8,259 bases of DNA from an uncultured Steroidobacteraceae bacterium (GTDB taxonomy: Bacteria; Pseudomonadota; Gammaproteobacteria; Steroidobacterales; Steroidobacteraceae), in NCBI GenBank assembly GCA_955652795.1, contig CATPBQ010000014.1, positions 1-8,259 of the forward strand, in the 5' to 3' direction. How positions within the stretch are numbered: the first letter of the stretch is position 1; every line of letters begins with the position of its first letter. The position numbers were made by a program, and so were the translations under genes. This document shows, piece after piece, positions 1 through 6,765 of the stretch. The notes under the pieces are model-generated. The model was not told the DNA's origin. It was given only the letters and a program-made list of their open reading frames with translations, and made no database searches.

Positions 1-179
1 CGCTCGTCGGCGTGATCCTCTCCCAGCACCCGGCCGCTGAAGTGATCGACCAGCAGGTAAGAGCGCGCATTGACCTCAGGAGGCTTGGGTATCGGGCCCG
101 CCGCATGCGCAGGCAGGGTCGCGGCGGTGAGCGCCAGCGCGACCCAGGCGAGCGCGACGGTGAACAATGAGCGGACCAC
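1..179 (-). CDS. dacA: D-alanyl-D-alanine carboxypeptidase (PBP5/6 family), N-terminal part only
   Basis: Partial gene running off the left edge; 59 codons are visible. DacA-type enzymes remove the terminal D-Ala from peptidoglycan pentapeptides in the periplasm, anchored to the inner membrane by a C-terminal helix. The visible start is a GTG followed by a Sec signal peptide: a short basic start (V-V-R), a hydrophobic core at residues 5-22, and a likely cleavage after Ala-His-Ala at residue 26. The mature protein then begins PIPKPPEVNARSYLLVD, followed by GRVLGEDHADE, which matches the first strands of the penicillin-binding fold just before the SxxK motif. The catalytic Ser-x-x-Lys lies outside the window, so activity cannot be judged. 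The reading frame has a stop at 228-230, so the GTG is the natural start, although no clear Shine-Dalgarno sequence precedes it. It follows rlpA by 73 bases on the same strand, the order known for rlpA-dacA in other proteobacteria. Confidence 0.9.
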   Translation of the reverse strand, partial: MVRSLFTVALAWVALALTAATLPAHAAGPIPKPPEVNARSYLLVDHFSGRVLGEDHADE

Positions 180-252
180 TGGTGCGGATCTTAACCCAAG
201 CGCGACATAACAAGCGCCGCCTAAGTCTTACCGTGCCAACCGCTCGCGCGCT

Positions 253-1095
253 TCAGTCGACGGCCAGCCGGGCGTCGGGGATCCCGAGCGCTGCGAGCCG
301 GGCGGTGAGCTGATCGAATTCCGCGACGCTGCCCACCGGGCCCAGGCGCACGCGGTACAGGCGTGATTTGCCGTCCAGCGGCGACACGATGAAGGCGCTG
401 GCGAGTCCGGCGGCGTGCAGCCGCTCGAGCACGTGCTGCGCGTTGTGCGCATCGGCGAACGCGCCCGCCTGCACATACAGCGCGGGTGGCGGTGACTGCG
501 CGCTGCGCGTCAGCTCGTCGGGCGCGCCCGGCGTCAGCGCCCGCACCTCCACGAGCGTGGTTCCCTCGCGGATCATGTCGAGCTTTGCGGCCGCCGTGTA
601 GGACAGATCGATGAGGCGGTTGGCGACGAACGGGCCACGGTCGTTGATGCGCACTACGACGTTCCTGCCGTTGCGAAGATTGGTGACCCGCGCATAGGTC
701 GGCAGCGGCAGGGTCTTGTGAGCCGCGCTCATGCCGTACATGTCGTAAGGCTCACCGTTCGAGGTGTTGCCGCCATGGAAGGTGGGGCCGTACCAGGACG
801 CTACACCGCGTTCCAGGTAGCCGTCGGCGGCGGCCAGCACGAAGTAACGCCGGCCCAACACGTCGTAGAACGGCGGATTGCCGTGGGCGCTGCGCGGTTC
901 GGAGCGCGGTACCGCATCGGGGATCGATTCAATGCCGGTCGGCGGCCGCGGCACGGGTACCGGCGCCGGTGCCGGCAGCGGCGCGCGTTGCGGCGGCGCG
1001 CGCCGTGTGAGCGTCGAGCACGCTGCCAGCAGCACGCACAGCGCGGCCGCGCTCAGCGCTGCGAGCGGCGCCGATGCGCGGCGCGCGGCCCTCAC
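253..1095 (-). CDS. rlpA: RlpA, septal/outer-membrane lipoprotein lytic transglycosylase with SPOR domain
   Basis: 280 residues. RlpA proteins are lipoproteins that, in Pseudomonas, cleave peptidoglycan lacking stem peptides and gather at the division site through a SPOR domain. Seen here: a signal peptide with lipobox Leu-Ala-Ala-Cys ending at Cys26; a Pro/Ala-rich linker at about 33-53; the family segment IPDAVPRSEPRS at 58-69; a double-psi beta-barrel domain at about 96-187, starting GVASWYGPTFHGG; and a SPOR domain at about 205-279 (ALYVQAGAF to the end). Glu115, His126 (AAHKTLP) and Asp152 (NDRGPF) have the same spacing as three residues I recall as important in Pseudomonas RlpA, so the enzyme is probably active. 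Escherichia coli RlpA is thought to lack this activity. The GTG start overlaps the mltB stop in a GTGA (1092-1095) with no Shine-Dalgarno sequence of its own, suggesting translational coupling to mltB. Confidence 0.95.
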   Translation of the reverse strand: MRAARRASAPLAALSAAALCVLLAACSTLTRRAPPQRAPLPAPAPVPVPRPPTGIESIPDAVPRSEPRSAHGNPPFYDVLGRRYFVLAAADGYLERGVASWYGPTFHGGNTSNGEPYDMYGMSAAHKTLPLPTYARVTNLRNGRNVVVRINDRGPFVANRLIDLSYTAAAKLDMIREGTTLVEVRALTPGAPDELTRSAQSPPPALYVQAGAFADAHNAQHVLERLHAAGLASAFIVSPLDGKSRLYRVRLGPVGSVAEFDQLTARLAALGIPDARLAVD

Positions 1096-2108
1096 GGCGC
1101 GGCGTCGTGCACGCGCTGCGCGACGGCCTGTGCCAGCTCGTACACCGCCATGGCGTAGCGGGCGCTGGCGTTGTAGCGGGTGATCACGTAGAAATTATGG
1201 AAGCCGACCCGGTAGGCCGGACCATCGCGCTGCTCGGCGGAGATCAGCACCACGGGTGTGTCGGCCGGCACGCTCATCTCCACCCTCACGCCATGTGCGC
1301 CGAGGCTCTCCACGGTCCGGTCGAGCTCGAGATTGTGCGGCTCGATCTGGAAGCTCGGATCAGGCTCGAGCCGGGTCTCCGCCAGCACCGGGCCGCCTGC
1401 CACCCAGCCGTACTGGTGCAGGTAATTCGCGACGCTCGCCAGGATGTCGTCCCAGTCTGCCCACAGGTCGCGCCGCCGGTCGGTGTTGGCATCCACCGCA
1501 TAGCGCCGGTAAGAGGAGGGCATGAACTGCGGCGCGCCCATCGCGCCGGCATAGGAGCCGGTGGCGGTGCGCGGGTTGAGCTGGTTTTCCTTCGCCAGCA
1601 GCAGGAACTGCTCGAGCTCCCCGCGGAAGTAGCTGTGGCGCGGCGGGTAATCGAACGCCAGCGTGGCGAGCGCATCCAGCACGCGATAGCGGCCGGTCTG
1701 GCGCCCGTAACGGGTCTCGACGCCGAGAATCGCCACCAGGTATTCGCACGGGACCTGGTACCGCGCGGAGATCTGCTCGAGCGTGTTCTTGTGATCGAGC
1801 CAGAAGCTTGTGCCCTCGCTGATGCGCTCGGCGCTCACGAAGTGATCGCGGTATTGCCACCACGGCGCGACCCGCTCGAGGGGACGGTTCATGATCTCGA
1901 TGATCTTCGGCTGCGGTTGCGCGTCCTTCAGCAGGGCGCGCACGTCCTTGCGGTTGAGGCCGTCGCGGCTCACCACCTCGTTGACGAATTCCACGATCTC
2001 GGGGCGCTGCAGATCGAAGCCGGCCGCGGCCGCGTCGGCCGGCTGCGCGCCCACCGGAGCGCATGCGAGCGCGGCGAGCAGAGAGTAACGGCACTGGTTC
2101 AACGCCAC
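1092..2108 (-). CDS. mltB: MltB-family lytic murein transglycosylase
   Basis: 338 residues. MltB/Slt35 enzymes cleave the MurNAc-GlcNAc bond of peptidoglycan in the periplasm, leaving 1,6-anhydro-MurNAc ends. The catalytic Glu is clear in LGVETRYGRQTG (Glu131, equivalent to Glu162 of the E. coli enzyme). The other family blocks are present: APWWQYRDHFV at 81-91, GSYAGAMGAPQFMPSSY at 184-200, NYLHQYGW at 228-235, and the C-terminal RYNASARYAMAVYELA at 311-326. The first 25 or so residues are a signal sequence; Cys16 is preceded by Ala-Leu-Ala, a poor lipobox, so the protein may be a lipoprotein or a soluble periplasmic enzyme of the SltB1 kind. The start is GTG, 8 bases after the rodA stop, without a good Shine-Dalgarno sequence; no better start exists upstream in frame. 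The stop overlaps the rlpA start. Name transfer to other MltB paralogues (sltB) is possible. Confidence 0.93.
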   Translation of the reverse strand: MALNQCRYSLLAALACAPVGAQPADAAAAGFDLQRPEIVEFVNEVVSRDGLNRKDVRALLKDAQPQPKIIEIMNRPLERVAPWWQYRDHFVSAERISEGTSFWLDHKNTLEQISARYQVPCEYLVAILGVETRYGRQTGRYRVLDALATLAFDYPPRHSYFRGELEQFLLLAKENQLNPRTATGSYAGAMGAPQFMPSSYRRYAVDANTDRRRDLWADWDDILASVANYLHQYGWVAGGPVLAETRLEPDPSFQIEPHNLELDRTVESLGAHGVRVEMSVPADTPVVLISAEQRDGPAYRVGFHNFYVITRYNASARYAMAVYELAQAVAQRVHDAAP

Positions 2109-2116
2109 GTGTTCGA

Positions 2117-3256
2117 CTACGACCCGATGAGCTTGCGCCGTGAATACAGCGCCATGAGAATACCGAAGCCGGCGAGGAGCGTCACGACCGAGCTGCCTCC
2201 ATAGCTCACCAGCGGCAGCGGCACGCCGACCACCGGCAGCAGTCCCGTGACCATACCCGCGTTGATGAACACGTACACGAAGAAGGTGAGCGCGAGACTG
2301 CCGGCCAGCAGACGCGCGAAGGTATCCTGGGTCTGGGTGGCGAGATAGATGGCGCGGCTGACGACGAACATGTACAGCATGAGCAGCAGCAGCAGGCCGA
2401 GGAGGCCGAACTCCTCGCCGATGACGGCGAAGATGAAGTCGGTGGAGCGCTCGGGGAGGAATTCGAGCTGTGCCTGGCTGCCGTTCATCCAGCCCTTGCC
2501 GAATACGCCGCCGGAGCCGATCGCAATCTGCGACTGGATGATGTGGTAGCCGGCGCCGAGTGGATCGGTCTGCGGGTTGAGAAACATGAGCACGCGCTTG
2601 CGCTGGTAGTCGTGCATGAAGCTCCAGCCGAACCAGGCGCCGACGGCGGCGAGCGCCAGCAACGCCACCATCACGCGCACGCGCAGCCCAGCGAGGATGA
2701 TGACCAGCGCGCCGGCGATCGCGATGAGCCCGGCCGTGCCCAGGTCGGGCTGGATGGCCACCAGCCCCACGGGCACCAGGATCAGCACGCTGAGCAGTCC
2801 GAGCGACGTCCAGCCCGGCGGCAGCGGCCGCTCATGCAGGTACCAGGCGCACATCATCGGCACTGCGAGCTTCATCAGCTCGGACGGCTGGAAGCGGAAC
2901 AGGCCGAGATTCAACCAGCGCTGCGCCCCCATGCCGATGTGGCCGATCGCGACGACGATGAGCAGCAGCAGGCACCCGAGCGCGTACATCCACGGCGTGC
3001 TACGGCGCAGGAAGTTCGGGTTCACGCGCGCCAGCAACAGCATGGCGATGGTGCCAAGCAGCAGCCGCAGCGCGGTGCGCACCACCGTGGCCGTGCTCTG
3101 GCCGGAGGCGCTGTACAGCACCACGAGCCCGAATGCGGCGATGAGCGCGAGGCCCACCACCAGCGGACCGTCGATCTGCAGCGCGAACAGCACACTCGCA
3201 GCGCCCGTTAGCGTGCGGCGCGTGCGTGAGCCGGAGGTGACTTCCTCGTAGATCAT
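2117..3256 (-). CDS. rodA: RodA, SEDS-family peptidoglycan polymerase of the elongasome
   Basis: 379 residues (also called mrdB; E. coli RodA has 370). RodA is a multispanning inner-membrane glycosyltransferase that polymerises lipid II into glycan strands and works as a complex with PBP2. The sequence is strongly hydrophobic with about ten membrane helices after a 27-residue polar start. SEDS landmarks are visible: YSASGQS at 48-54, GAQRWLNLG at 110-118, QPSELMKL at 123-130, QPDLGTAG at 169-176, and FLPERSTDFIFAVIGEE at 266-282, in which Asp273 matches the essential Asp262 of E. coli RodA. PLPLVSYGGSSVV lies at 347-359. The presence of a PBP2 gene immediately before it, rather than division genes, supports RodA over FtsW. 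The ATG shares an ATGA (3253-3256) with the mrdA stop, so the polymerase and its transpeptidase partner are probably made in coupled fashion. Confidence 0.97.
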   Translation of the reverse strand: MIYEEVTSGSRTRRTLTGAASVLFALQIDGPLVVGLALIAAFGLVVLYSASGQSTATVVRTALRLLLGTIAMLLLARVNPNFLRRSTPWMYALGCLLLLIVVAIGHIGMGAQRWLNLGLFRFQPSELMKLAVPMMCAWYLHERPLPPGWTSLGLLSVLILVPVGLVAIQPDLGTAGLIAIAGALVIILAGLRVRVMVALLALAAVGAWFGWSFMHDYQRKRVLMFLNPQTDPLGAGYHIIQSQIAIGSGGVFGKGWMNGSQAQLEFLPERSTDFIFAVIGEEFGLLGLLLLLMLYMFVVSRAIYLATQTQDTFARLLAGSLALTFFVYVFINAGMVTGLLPVVGVPLPLVSYGGSSVVTLLAGFGILMALYSRRKLIGS

Positions 3257-5145
3257 GTCTGCGGCTTGAGCTTCCCGTCCGCGCCGAGCAAGTAGGCGTC
3301 CAGCACCTTGCGGGCGATGGGCGCCGCGGCGCTCGCGCCCGCGCCGCCGTTCTCCTGCAGCACCGCCAGTGCGATGCGCGGCTCATCGGCAGGCGCGAAG
3401 GCGATGAACCAGGAATGATCGCGCAGGCGCTCGCTGATCAGCTTGGCGTTGTACTTCTCGTTCTGTCCGACCGTGAACACCTGGGCGGTACCGGTCTTGC
3501 CGGCAAAGGTATAGGCAGCATGCGCGCCGATCGCGGCCGCCGTGCCGCGCGTGGTGACACCGATCATGCCGTGCACCACACGCTGCCAGTCCTCGGGCGC
3601 GATGCCCGTCACCTCGCCCTCGGGAACCGCCGGGACCCGACGGATCTGCCCGCTGCGCGGATCGCGGTAGGCCGCGACCAGGCGTGGTTTCCAGATCTTG
3701 CCGCGGGTGGCGATGATGCTGGCGTAGTGCGCCAGCTGCAGCGGCGTCACCGTGAGATAACCCTGGCCGATGCCGAAGTTCACCGTCTCGCCCGGGAACC
3801 ACACCCGGTCCGCCGGGCGCGAGAAGGCTTTCGCCTTCCATGCGCGCGAGGGCAGGATGCCGGGCTTCTCCCCGCCGATGTCGATACCGGTCCCCCTGCC
3901 GAAGCCGAACGGCGCCATGAACGTGGCGATCCGATCCACGCCCAGCAGGTCGGCGAGGCCGTAGAAGTAGACGTCACAGGAGCGCGCGATGGCATCATCG
4001 AGATCGACGCTGCCATGGTGCTCGTTGTGGTATTCGCGGAACACACGTGAGCTGCCCGGCAGGTGGAAGGCGCCGGCGCAGTAGCGGTGCGCCTGCGGGT
4101 CCACCACGTGATAGGTGAGCCCGGCGAGCGCGATCACCGGCTTCACGGTCGAGCCCGGCGGATAGGTGCCGCGCAGCGCGCGGTTGAACAGCGGATGGTC
4201 GATGTCGCTTTGCAGGACGCCGTACTCGCTCGCGGTTATGCCGCGGCCGAACATCGTCGGATCGAAGCCCGGCAGGCTGACGAGCGCGATCACGTCGCCG
4301 TTGTTCGGATCGAGCGCCACGACCGCACCGCGATGCCCGGCGAGCGCGGCCTCGGCGGTGCGCTGCACCTTGAGGTCGATGGACAGCAGCAGATCCTCGC
4401 CCGCTCCCGGTGCCTTGGTGCGCAGGTTGGGGACGAACGCACCCTGGCGCTCCACCGAGCGTCCCTGCGCGTTGACGAGAACCTCGCGAAAGCCGTTGGC
4501 GCCATGCAGCTCGTGCTCGTAGGCACTCTCGACGCCGAGCTTGCCGATGAGGGACGTGCCGGCGTAGGCGGCGCGGTCGATGTGCTTCAGATCCTGCTCG
4601 CTGATGGCGCCCACGTAGCCGAGCGCGTGCACCGCCAGCTCGGCGTTCGGGTACCAGCGGGTCTGGCGTGTCTTGATATCCAGGCCCGGAAATTCGAAGC
4701 GCCGCACGGCGAAGCGCGCGACGTCCTCGTCCGACATGCGCAGGCGGATCGGCACGCTGTCGAAGCGGCGGCTCGAACCGATGGTGCGCTCGAGCTCATC
4801 AACGTCTTCGGCACGGATGAGATCGAGCTGCGCCAGGCGCGTGAGGGTCTGCTGCATGTCCGGCACTTCTTCCGGCACCAGTTCCAGCTGGTAGGCGGGC
4901 TGGTTGCCCGCGATCACCTCGCCGTTGCGGTCGAGGATCAGCCCGCGCGCCGCCGGGATCGGCTCGTTGCGTACCCGGTTACCCTGGGAGAGCTCCGCGT
5001 AGTAATCGTGACGCGACACCTGCAGCACGAACAGGCGCACGATCAGGCCGACGGTCGCCAGTCCCATGATCGCGACGCAAATGAGCGCGCGCTGATCGAA
5101 GAGGCGCTGTTCCCGCCAGTGATCCTTGATGCGCACCGCCGGCAT
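3253..5145 (-). CDS. mrdA: PBP2, elongasome D,D-transpeptidase
   Basis: 630 residues, close to the usual 620-650. PBP2 (also pbpA) is a class B penicillin-binding protein that cross-links new peptidoglycan made by RodA during lateral wall growth. It has one membrane anchor at about 20-43, a pedestal domain starting at RGLILDRNGEVIA (67-79), and a C-terminal transpeptidase domain. Active-site motifs are intact: Ser332-Thr-Val-Lys335 (YPPGSTVKP), Ser389-Cys-Asp391, and Lys550-Thr-Gly-Thr553. YNAKLISERLRDHSWF at 565-580 is a typical PBP2 block. A likely structural zinc site is present with altered ligands (Cys356, Glu371, His377, Cys390; see findings). The ATG at 5145 is the first start after an in-frame stop at 5158-5160. 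It lies 42 bases after mreD and lacks a canonical Shine-Dalgarno sequence close to the start. The stop overlaps the rodA ATG. Confidence 0.97.
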   Translation of the reverse strand: MPAVRIKDHWREQRLFDQRALICVAIMGLATVGLIVRLFVLQVSRHDYYAELSQGNRVRNEPIPAARGLILDRNGEVIAGNQPAYQLELVPEEVPDMQQTLTRLAQLDLIRAEDVDELERTIGSSRRFDSVPIRLRMSDEDVARFAVRRFEFPGLDIKTRQTRWYPNAELAVHALGYVGAISEQDLKHIDRAAYAGTSLIGKLGVESAYEHELHGANGFREVLVNAQGRSVERQGAFVPNLRTKAPGAGEDLLLSIDLKVQRTAEAALAGHRGAVVALDPNNGDVIALVSLPGFDPTMFGRGITASEYGVLQSDIDHPLFNRALRGTYPPGSTVKPVIALAGLTYHVVDPQAHRYCAGAFHLPGSSRVFREYHNEHHGSVDLDDAIARSCDVYFYGLADLLGVDRIATFMAPFGFGRGTGIDIGGEKPGILPSRAWKAKAFSRPADRVWFPGETVNFGIGQGYLTVTPLQLAHYASIIATRGKIWKPRLVAAYRDPRSGQIRRVPAVPEGEVTGIAPEDWQRVVHGMIGVTTRGTAAAIGAHAAYTFAGKTGTAQVFTVGQNEKYNAKLISERLRDHSWFIAFAPADEPRIALAVLQENGGAGASAAAPIARKVLDAYLLGADGKLKPQT

Positions 5146-5149
5146 GGCT

Positions 5150-5169
5150 AGAACCCGTCAGAACCCTTC
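5150..5169. repeat. 10-bp tandem direct repeat in the mreD-mrdA gap
   Basis: AGAACCCGTC is followed directly by AGAACCCTTC (nine of ten bases the same), occupying half of the 42-base gap and ending four bases from the mrdA ATG. On the coding strand it reads GAAGGGTTCT then GACGGGTTCT. May be chance, a binding site, or part of translation control of mrdA. Confidence 0.7.
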
Positions 5170-5187
5170 AGGCCACGATAGTTCCGC

Positions 5188-5661
5188 TCACGCGTGCCCG
5201 CGCGAGCCGGAGGCCAGTATGGCGGCCACGGGCGGCCAGATCAGTGCGCCGGTCACGGTGTGGACCCAGCGCAGCGGGCTCGTGACCGGGTGGCCGCTCC
5301 AGCCGTCGATCGCGAACAGCACGAACTCGTAAACGGCCAGCGCCGCGAACACGATCAGCGCCTGCTGGAACGCGGGCTTGGAGCGGATGCGCTGGTGCTC
5401 GCGCACGCCGATGTAGGTGACGAGCGCCAGCGCCAGCGCGTGCTGCCCCAGCACCGGCCCCTGGAAGACATCGAGCATGAGGCCGGCGAAGAACCCCAGG
5501 GCGATGCCGCCGGTGCGCGGGGCGTTCACCGACCAGAACAGCACCGCGAGCACCAGGAACGCCGGCCGCAGGACGTCGAGCCAAGGCGGCAGCGGCAGCA
5601 CCGTGAGCATGAGTGCCACGAACGCCGTGAACAGGATGCGGCCGCGGCCTGGCGCATTCAC
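5188..5661 (-). CDS. mreD: MreD, rod-shape-determining membrane protein
   Basis: 157 residues. MreD is a small polytopic inner-membrane protein that binds MreC and helps regulate the RodA-PBP2 synthase; its exact action is unresolved. Five to six hydrophobic segments are visible, at about 9-25, 31-47, 52-66, 70-86, 100-119 and 132-150. The most conserved family block is recognisable: the Arg-Pro at 32-33 in the second segment, then GFFAGLMLDVFQGPVLGQ at 56-73. Length and hydropathy match the E. coli protein (162 residues). The start is a GTG whose first bases overlap the mreC stop (GTGA, 5658-5661). It has the best ribosome binding site of the operon, AAGGAG five bases upstream, lying inside the last codons of mreC. 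The next gene, mrdA, starts 42 bases after the stop. Confidence 0.93.
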   Translation of the reverse strand: MNAPGRGRILFTAFVALMLTVLPLPPWLDVLRPAFLVLAVLFWSVNAPRTGGIALGFFAGLMLDVFQGPVLGQHALALALVTYIGVREHQRIRSKPAFQQALIVFAALAVYEFVLFAIDGWSGHPVTSPLRWVHTVTGALIWPPVAAILASGSRGHA

Positions 5662-6743
5662 TGATGCTCCTTGGACTGCGAAGCGTCCGGCTGCGGCGTG
5701 GCGGGCTGCGGCGTGGCGGGCTGCGGCGTGGCGGGCTGCGGTGCGGCAGCCTTCGGTTCGGTAGCCTGCGATTCGGCAGGTTGCTTTCGCGGCACAGCCG
5801 ACTGCGGTCGCGGCGGGGCGGGCTGCGGTTGCATGGAGGGGGTGCCGCTCTTGAGCTCACCCAGGGAATCGCCCGTGGGCGTGGGCGCTGCCGGGTGGTC
5901 CGCGCGGAACCATACCAGCGTGACCTCGCTGTCGGTGTCGATGTGCGCCAGCGGCGCAGCCCGCACCTGCGCCAGCGGCTGCACCGCGTCGCGGTGTACC
6001 TCAGTGACGCGCGCCACCGGATAGCCTTGCGGAAACACGCCCCCGAGGCCCGAGGTGACCAGCAGATCACCGCTTTGGATGTCCGCATTGGCCGGCAGGT
6101 AGGGCAGCGCGAGTGAAGTGGCGTCGCCTGCGCCGACGGCGATGGTGCGCAGACCCGTGCGCTCGATGCGCACCGGAACCCCGTGCTCCGGGTCGGTGAT
6201 CAGGATGACTTCCGCGCTCCAGGGGCCTACGTGCGTCGTCTGGCCGATCAGTCCCCGATCATCGAGCACCGCTTGTGCCTTGAAGACCCCGTTGACCGCC
6301 CCGCGGTCGATGAGGAGGCGCTGCCTGAGGCTGCTCAGCTGGATGTTGACGATCTCCGCGGCGAGCCAGCGGTCGGCGACCGGTGGCAGGGCCGCACGCA
6401 GTCCGCGCAGCTCGCCGATCTCGCGCGCCAGGGCCTCGTAACGCATCGAGCGCAACTCGAGGTCGCGCTGCCCGGCGCGCAGGCGTGCATTCTCAGCCTG
6501 CAGCCGCTCGCGGCTCTCGAAGCTCTCCCTGATCCAAGCCCAGGCGGCGGGCGGGGAGTTCACCGCGAGCTGGATGGGGTACGCGGCGGCCTGCAGCACG
6601 TAGCGCACCCGCTCGAGGTAGTGCTGGCGCTGATCGAGGTACATGGCGACGACCGCCAGCGCGGCGTACAGCGTGAAGTGAAAGCCGGGAGAGCCGCCCC
6701 GCCCCTGCAGCGGCCTGCCGGCTGCTGTCCCGAAGGCGGCCAC
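5658..6743 (-). CDS. mreC: MreC, rod-shape-determining protein with extended Pro/Gln/Ala tail
   Basis: 361 residues. MreC is a bitopic inner-membrane protein whose periplasmic part contacts PBP2 and activates the RodA-PBP2 complex. Seen: a short basic cytoplasmic start, one membrane helix at about 21-37, a predicted coiled coil at about 72-117 (rich in Glu, Arg and Leu), and the beta-rich MreC core at about 125-278, including LLIDRGAVNGVFKAQAVLD (143-161) and GDLLVTSGLGGVFPQGYPVA (225-244). Residues 281-361 form a low-complexity tail rich in Pro, Gln and Ala, with three repeats of Thr-Pro-Gln-Pro-Ala encoded by a 15-bp tandem repeat. The GTG start is immediately preceded by an in-frame TGA, so no longer form is possible. 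AAGGAG lies 13 bases upstream, a rather long spacing. It begins 22 bases after the mreB stop and overlaps mreD at its end. Confidence 0.95.
   Translation of the reverse strand: MAAFGTAAGRPLQGRGGSPGFHFTLYAALAVVAMYLDQRQHYLERVRYVLQAAAYPIQLAVNSPPAAWAWIRESFESRERLQAENARLRAGQRDLELRSMRYEALAREIGELRGLRAALPPVADRWLAAEIVNIQLSSLRQRLLIDRGAVNGVFKAQAVLDDRGLIGQTTHVGPWSAEVILITDPEHGVPVRIERTGLRTIAVGAGDATSLALPYLPANADIQSGDLLVTSGLGGVFPQGYPVARVTEVHRDAVQPLAQVRAAPLAHIDTDSEVTLVWFRADHPAAPTPTGDSLGELKSGTPSMQPQPAPPRPQSAVPRKQPAESQATEPKAAAPQPATPQPATPQPATPQPDASQSKEHQ
5667..5672 (-). promoter_or_regulatory. Ribosome binding site of mreD inside the mreC 3' end
   Basis: AAGGAG on the minus strand, five bases before the GTG start of mreD. 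It lies within the last mreC codons (encoding Lys-Glu), so mreD can be initiated both by re-initiation at the GTGA overlap and directly. This supports the GTG at 5661 as the mreD start. Confidence 0.8.
5689..5741. repeat. 15-bp tandem repeat within mreC
   Basis: The unit GGCTGCGGCGTGGCG occurs three times without mismatch (5689-5703, 5704-5718, 5719-5733) and continues for eight bases of a fourth copy. A degenerate copy can be seen just before it (5674-5688). The unit is five codons, so the reading frame of mreC is kept; on the coding strand it gives Thr-Pro-Gln-Pro-Ala repeats. Confidence 0.95.
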
Positions 6744-6756
6744 TCAGGCTCGCGCG

Positions 6757-6762
6757 CTCCTT
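6757..6762 (-). promoter_or_regulatory. Shine-Dalgarno sequence upstream of mreC
   Basis: AAGGAG on the minus strand in the 22-base mreB-mreC gap. It is a full match, but 13 bases separate it from the GTG, longer than the usual 5-9. No closer start in the mreC frame exists because a TGA immediately precedes the GTG. Confidence 0.55.
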
Positions 6763-6765
6763 GCG

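Noticed and set aside
221..240. Sigma54-like element (TTGGCACG on the minus strand) before dacA
   Set aside because: The -24 half matches well, but the -12 half at the correct spacing lacks the essential GC (it reads GACTT instead of TTGCA or TTGCT).
180..252. Search for a Rho-independent terminator or clear sigma70 promoter between rlpA and dacA
   Set aside because: No stem followed by a T-run and no pair of hexamers with acceptable spacing was found; read-through into dacA is the simpler reading.
956..973. Near-perfect 18-bp palindrome around ACCGGCGCCGGT
   Set aside because: It falls inside the codons for the Pro/Ala-rich RlpA linker, where repeated GC-rich codons make such palindromes likely by chance.
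1074..2204. Long plus-strand open frame (376 codons) opposite mltB and the rlpA start
   Set aside because: Antisense shadow of recognisable genes; composition is Arg/His/Ala-rich and it runs across gene boundaries.
4063..5151. Plus-strand open frame (362 codons) opposite mrdA
   Set aside because: Same reason: the opposite strand encodes intact PBP2, and this frame has no recognisable motif.
5168..6088. Minus-strand 306-codon frame spanning mreD and the mreC tail
   Set aside because: Out-of-frame reading of two well-supported genes; the product is an Arg/Pro-rich string that includes the frameshifted 15-bp repeat.
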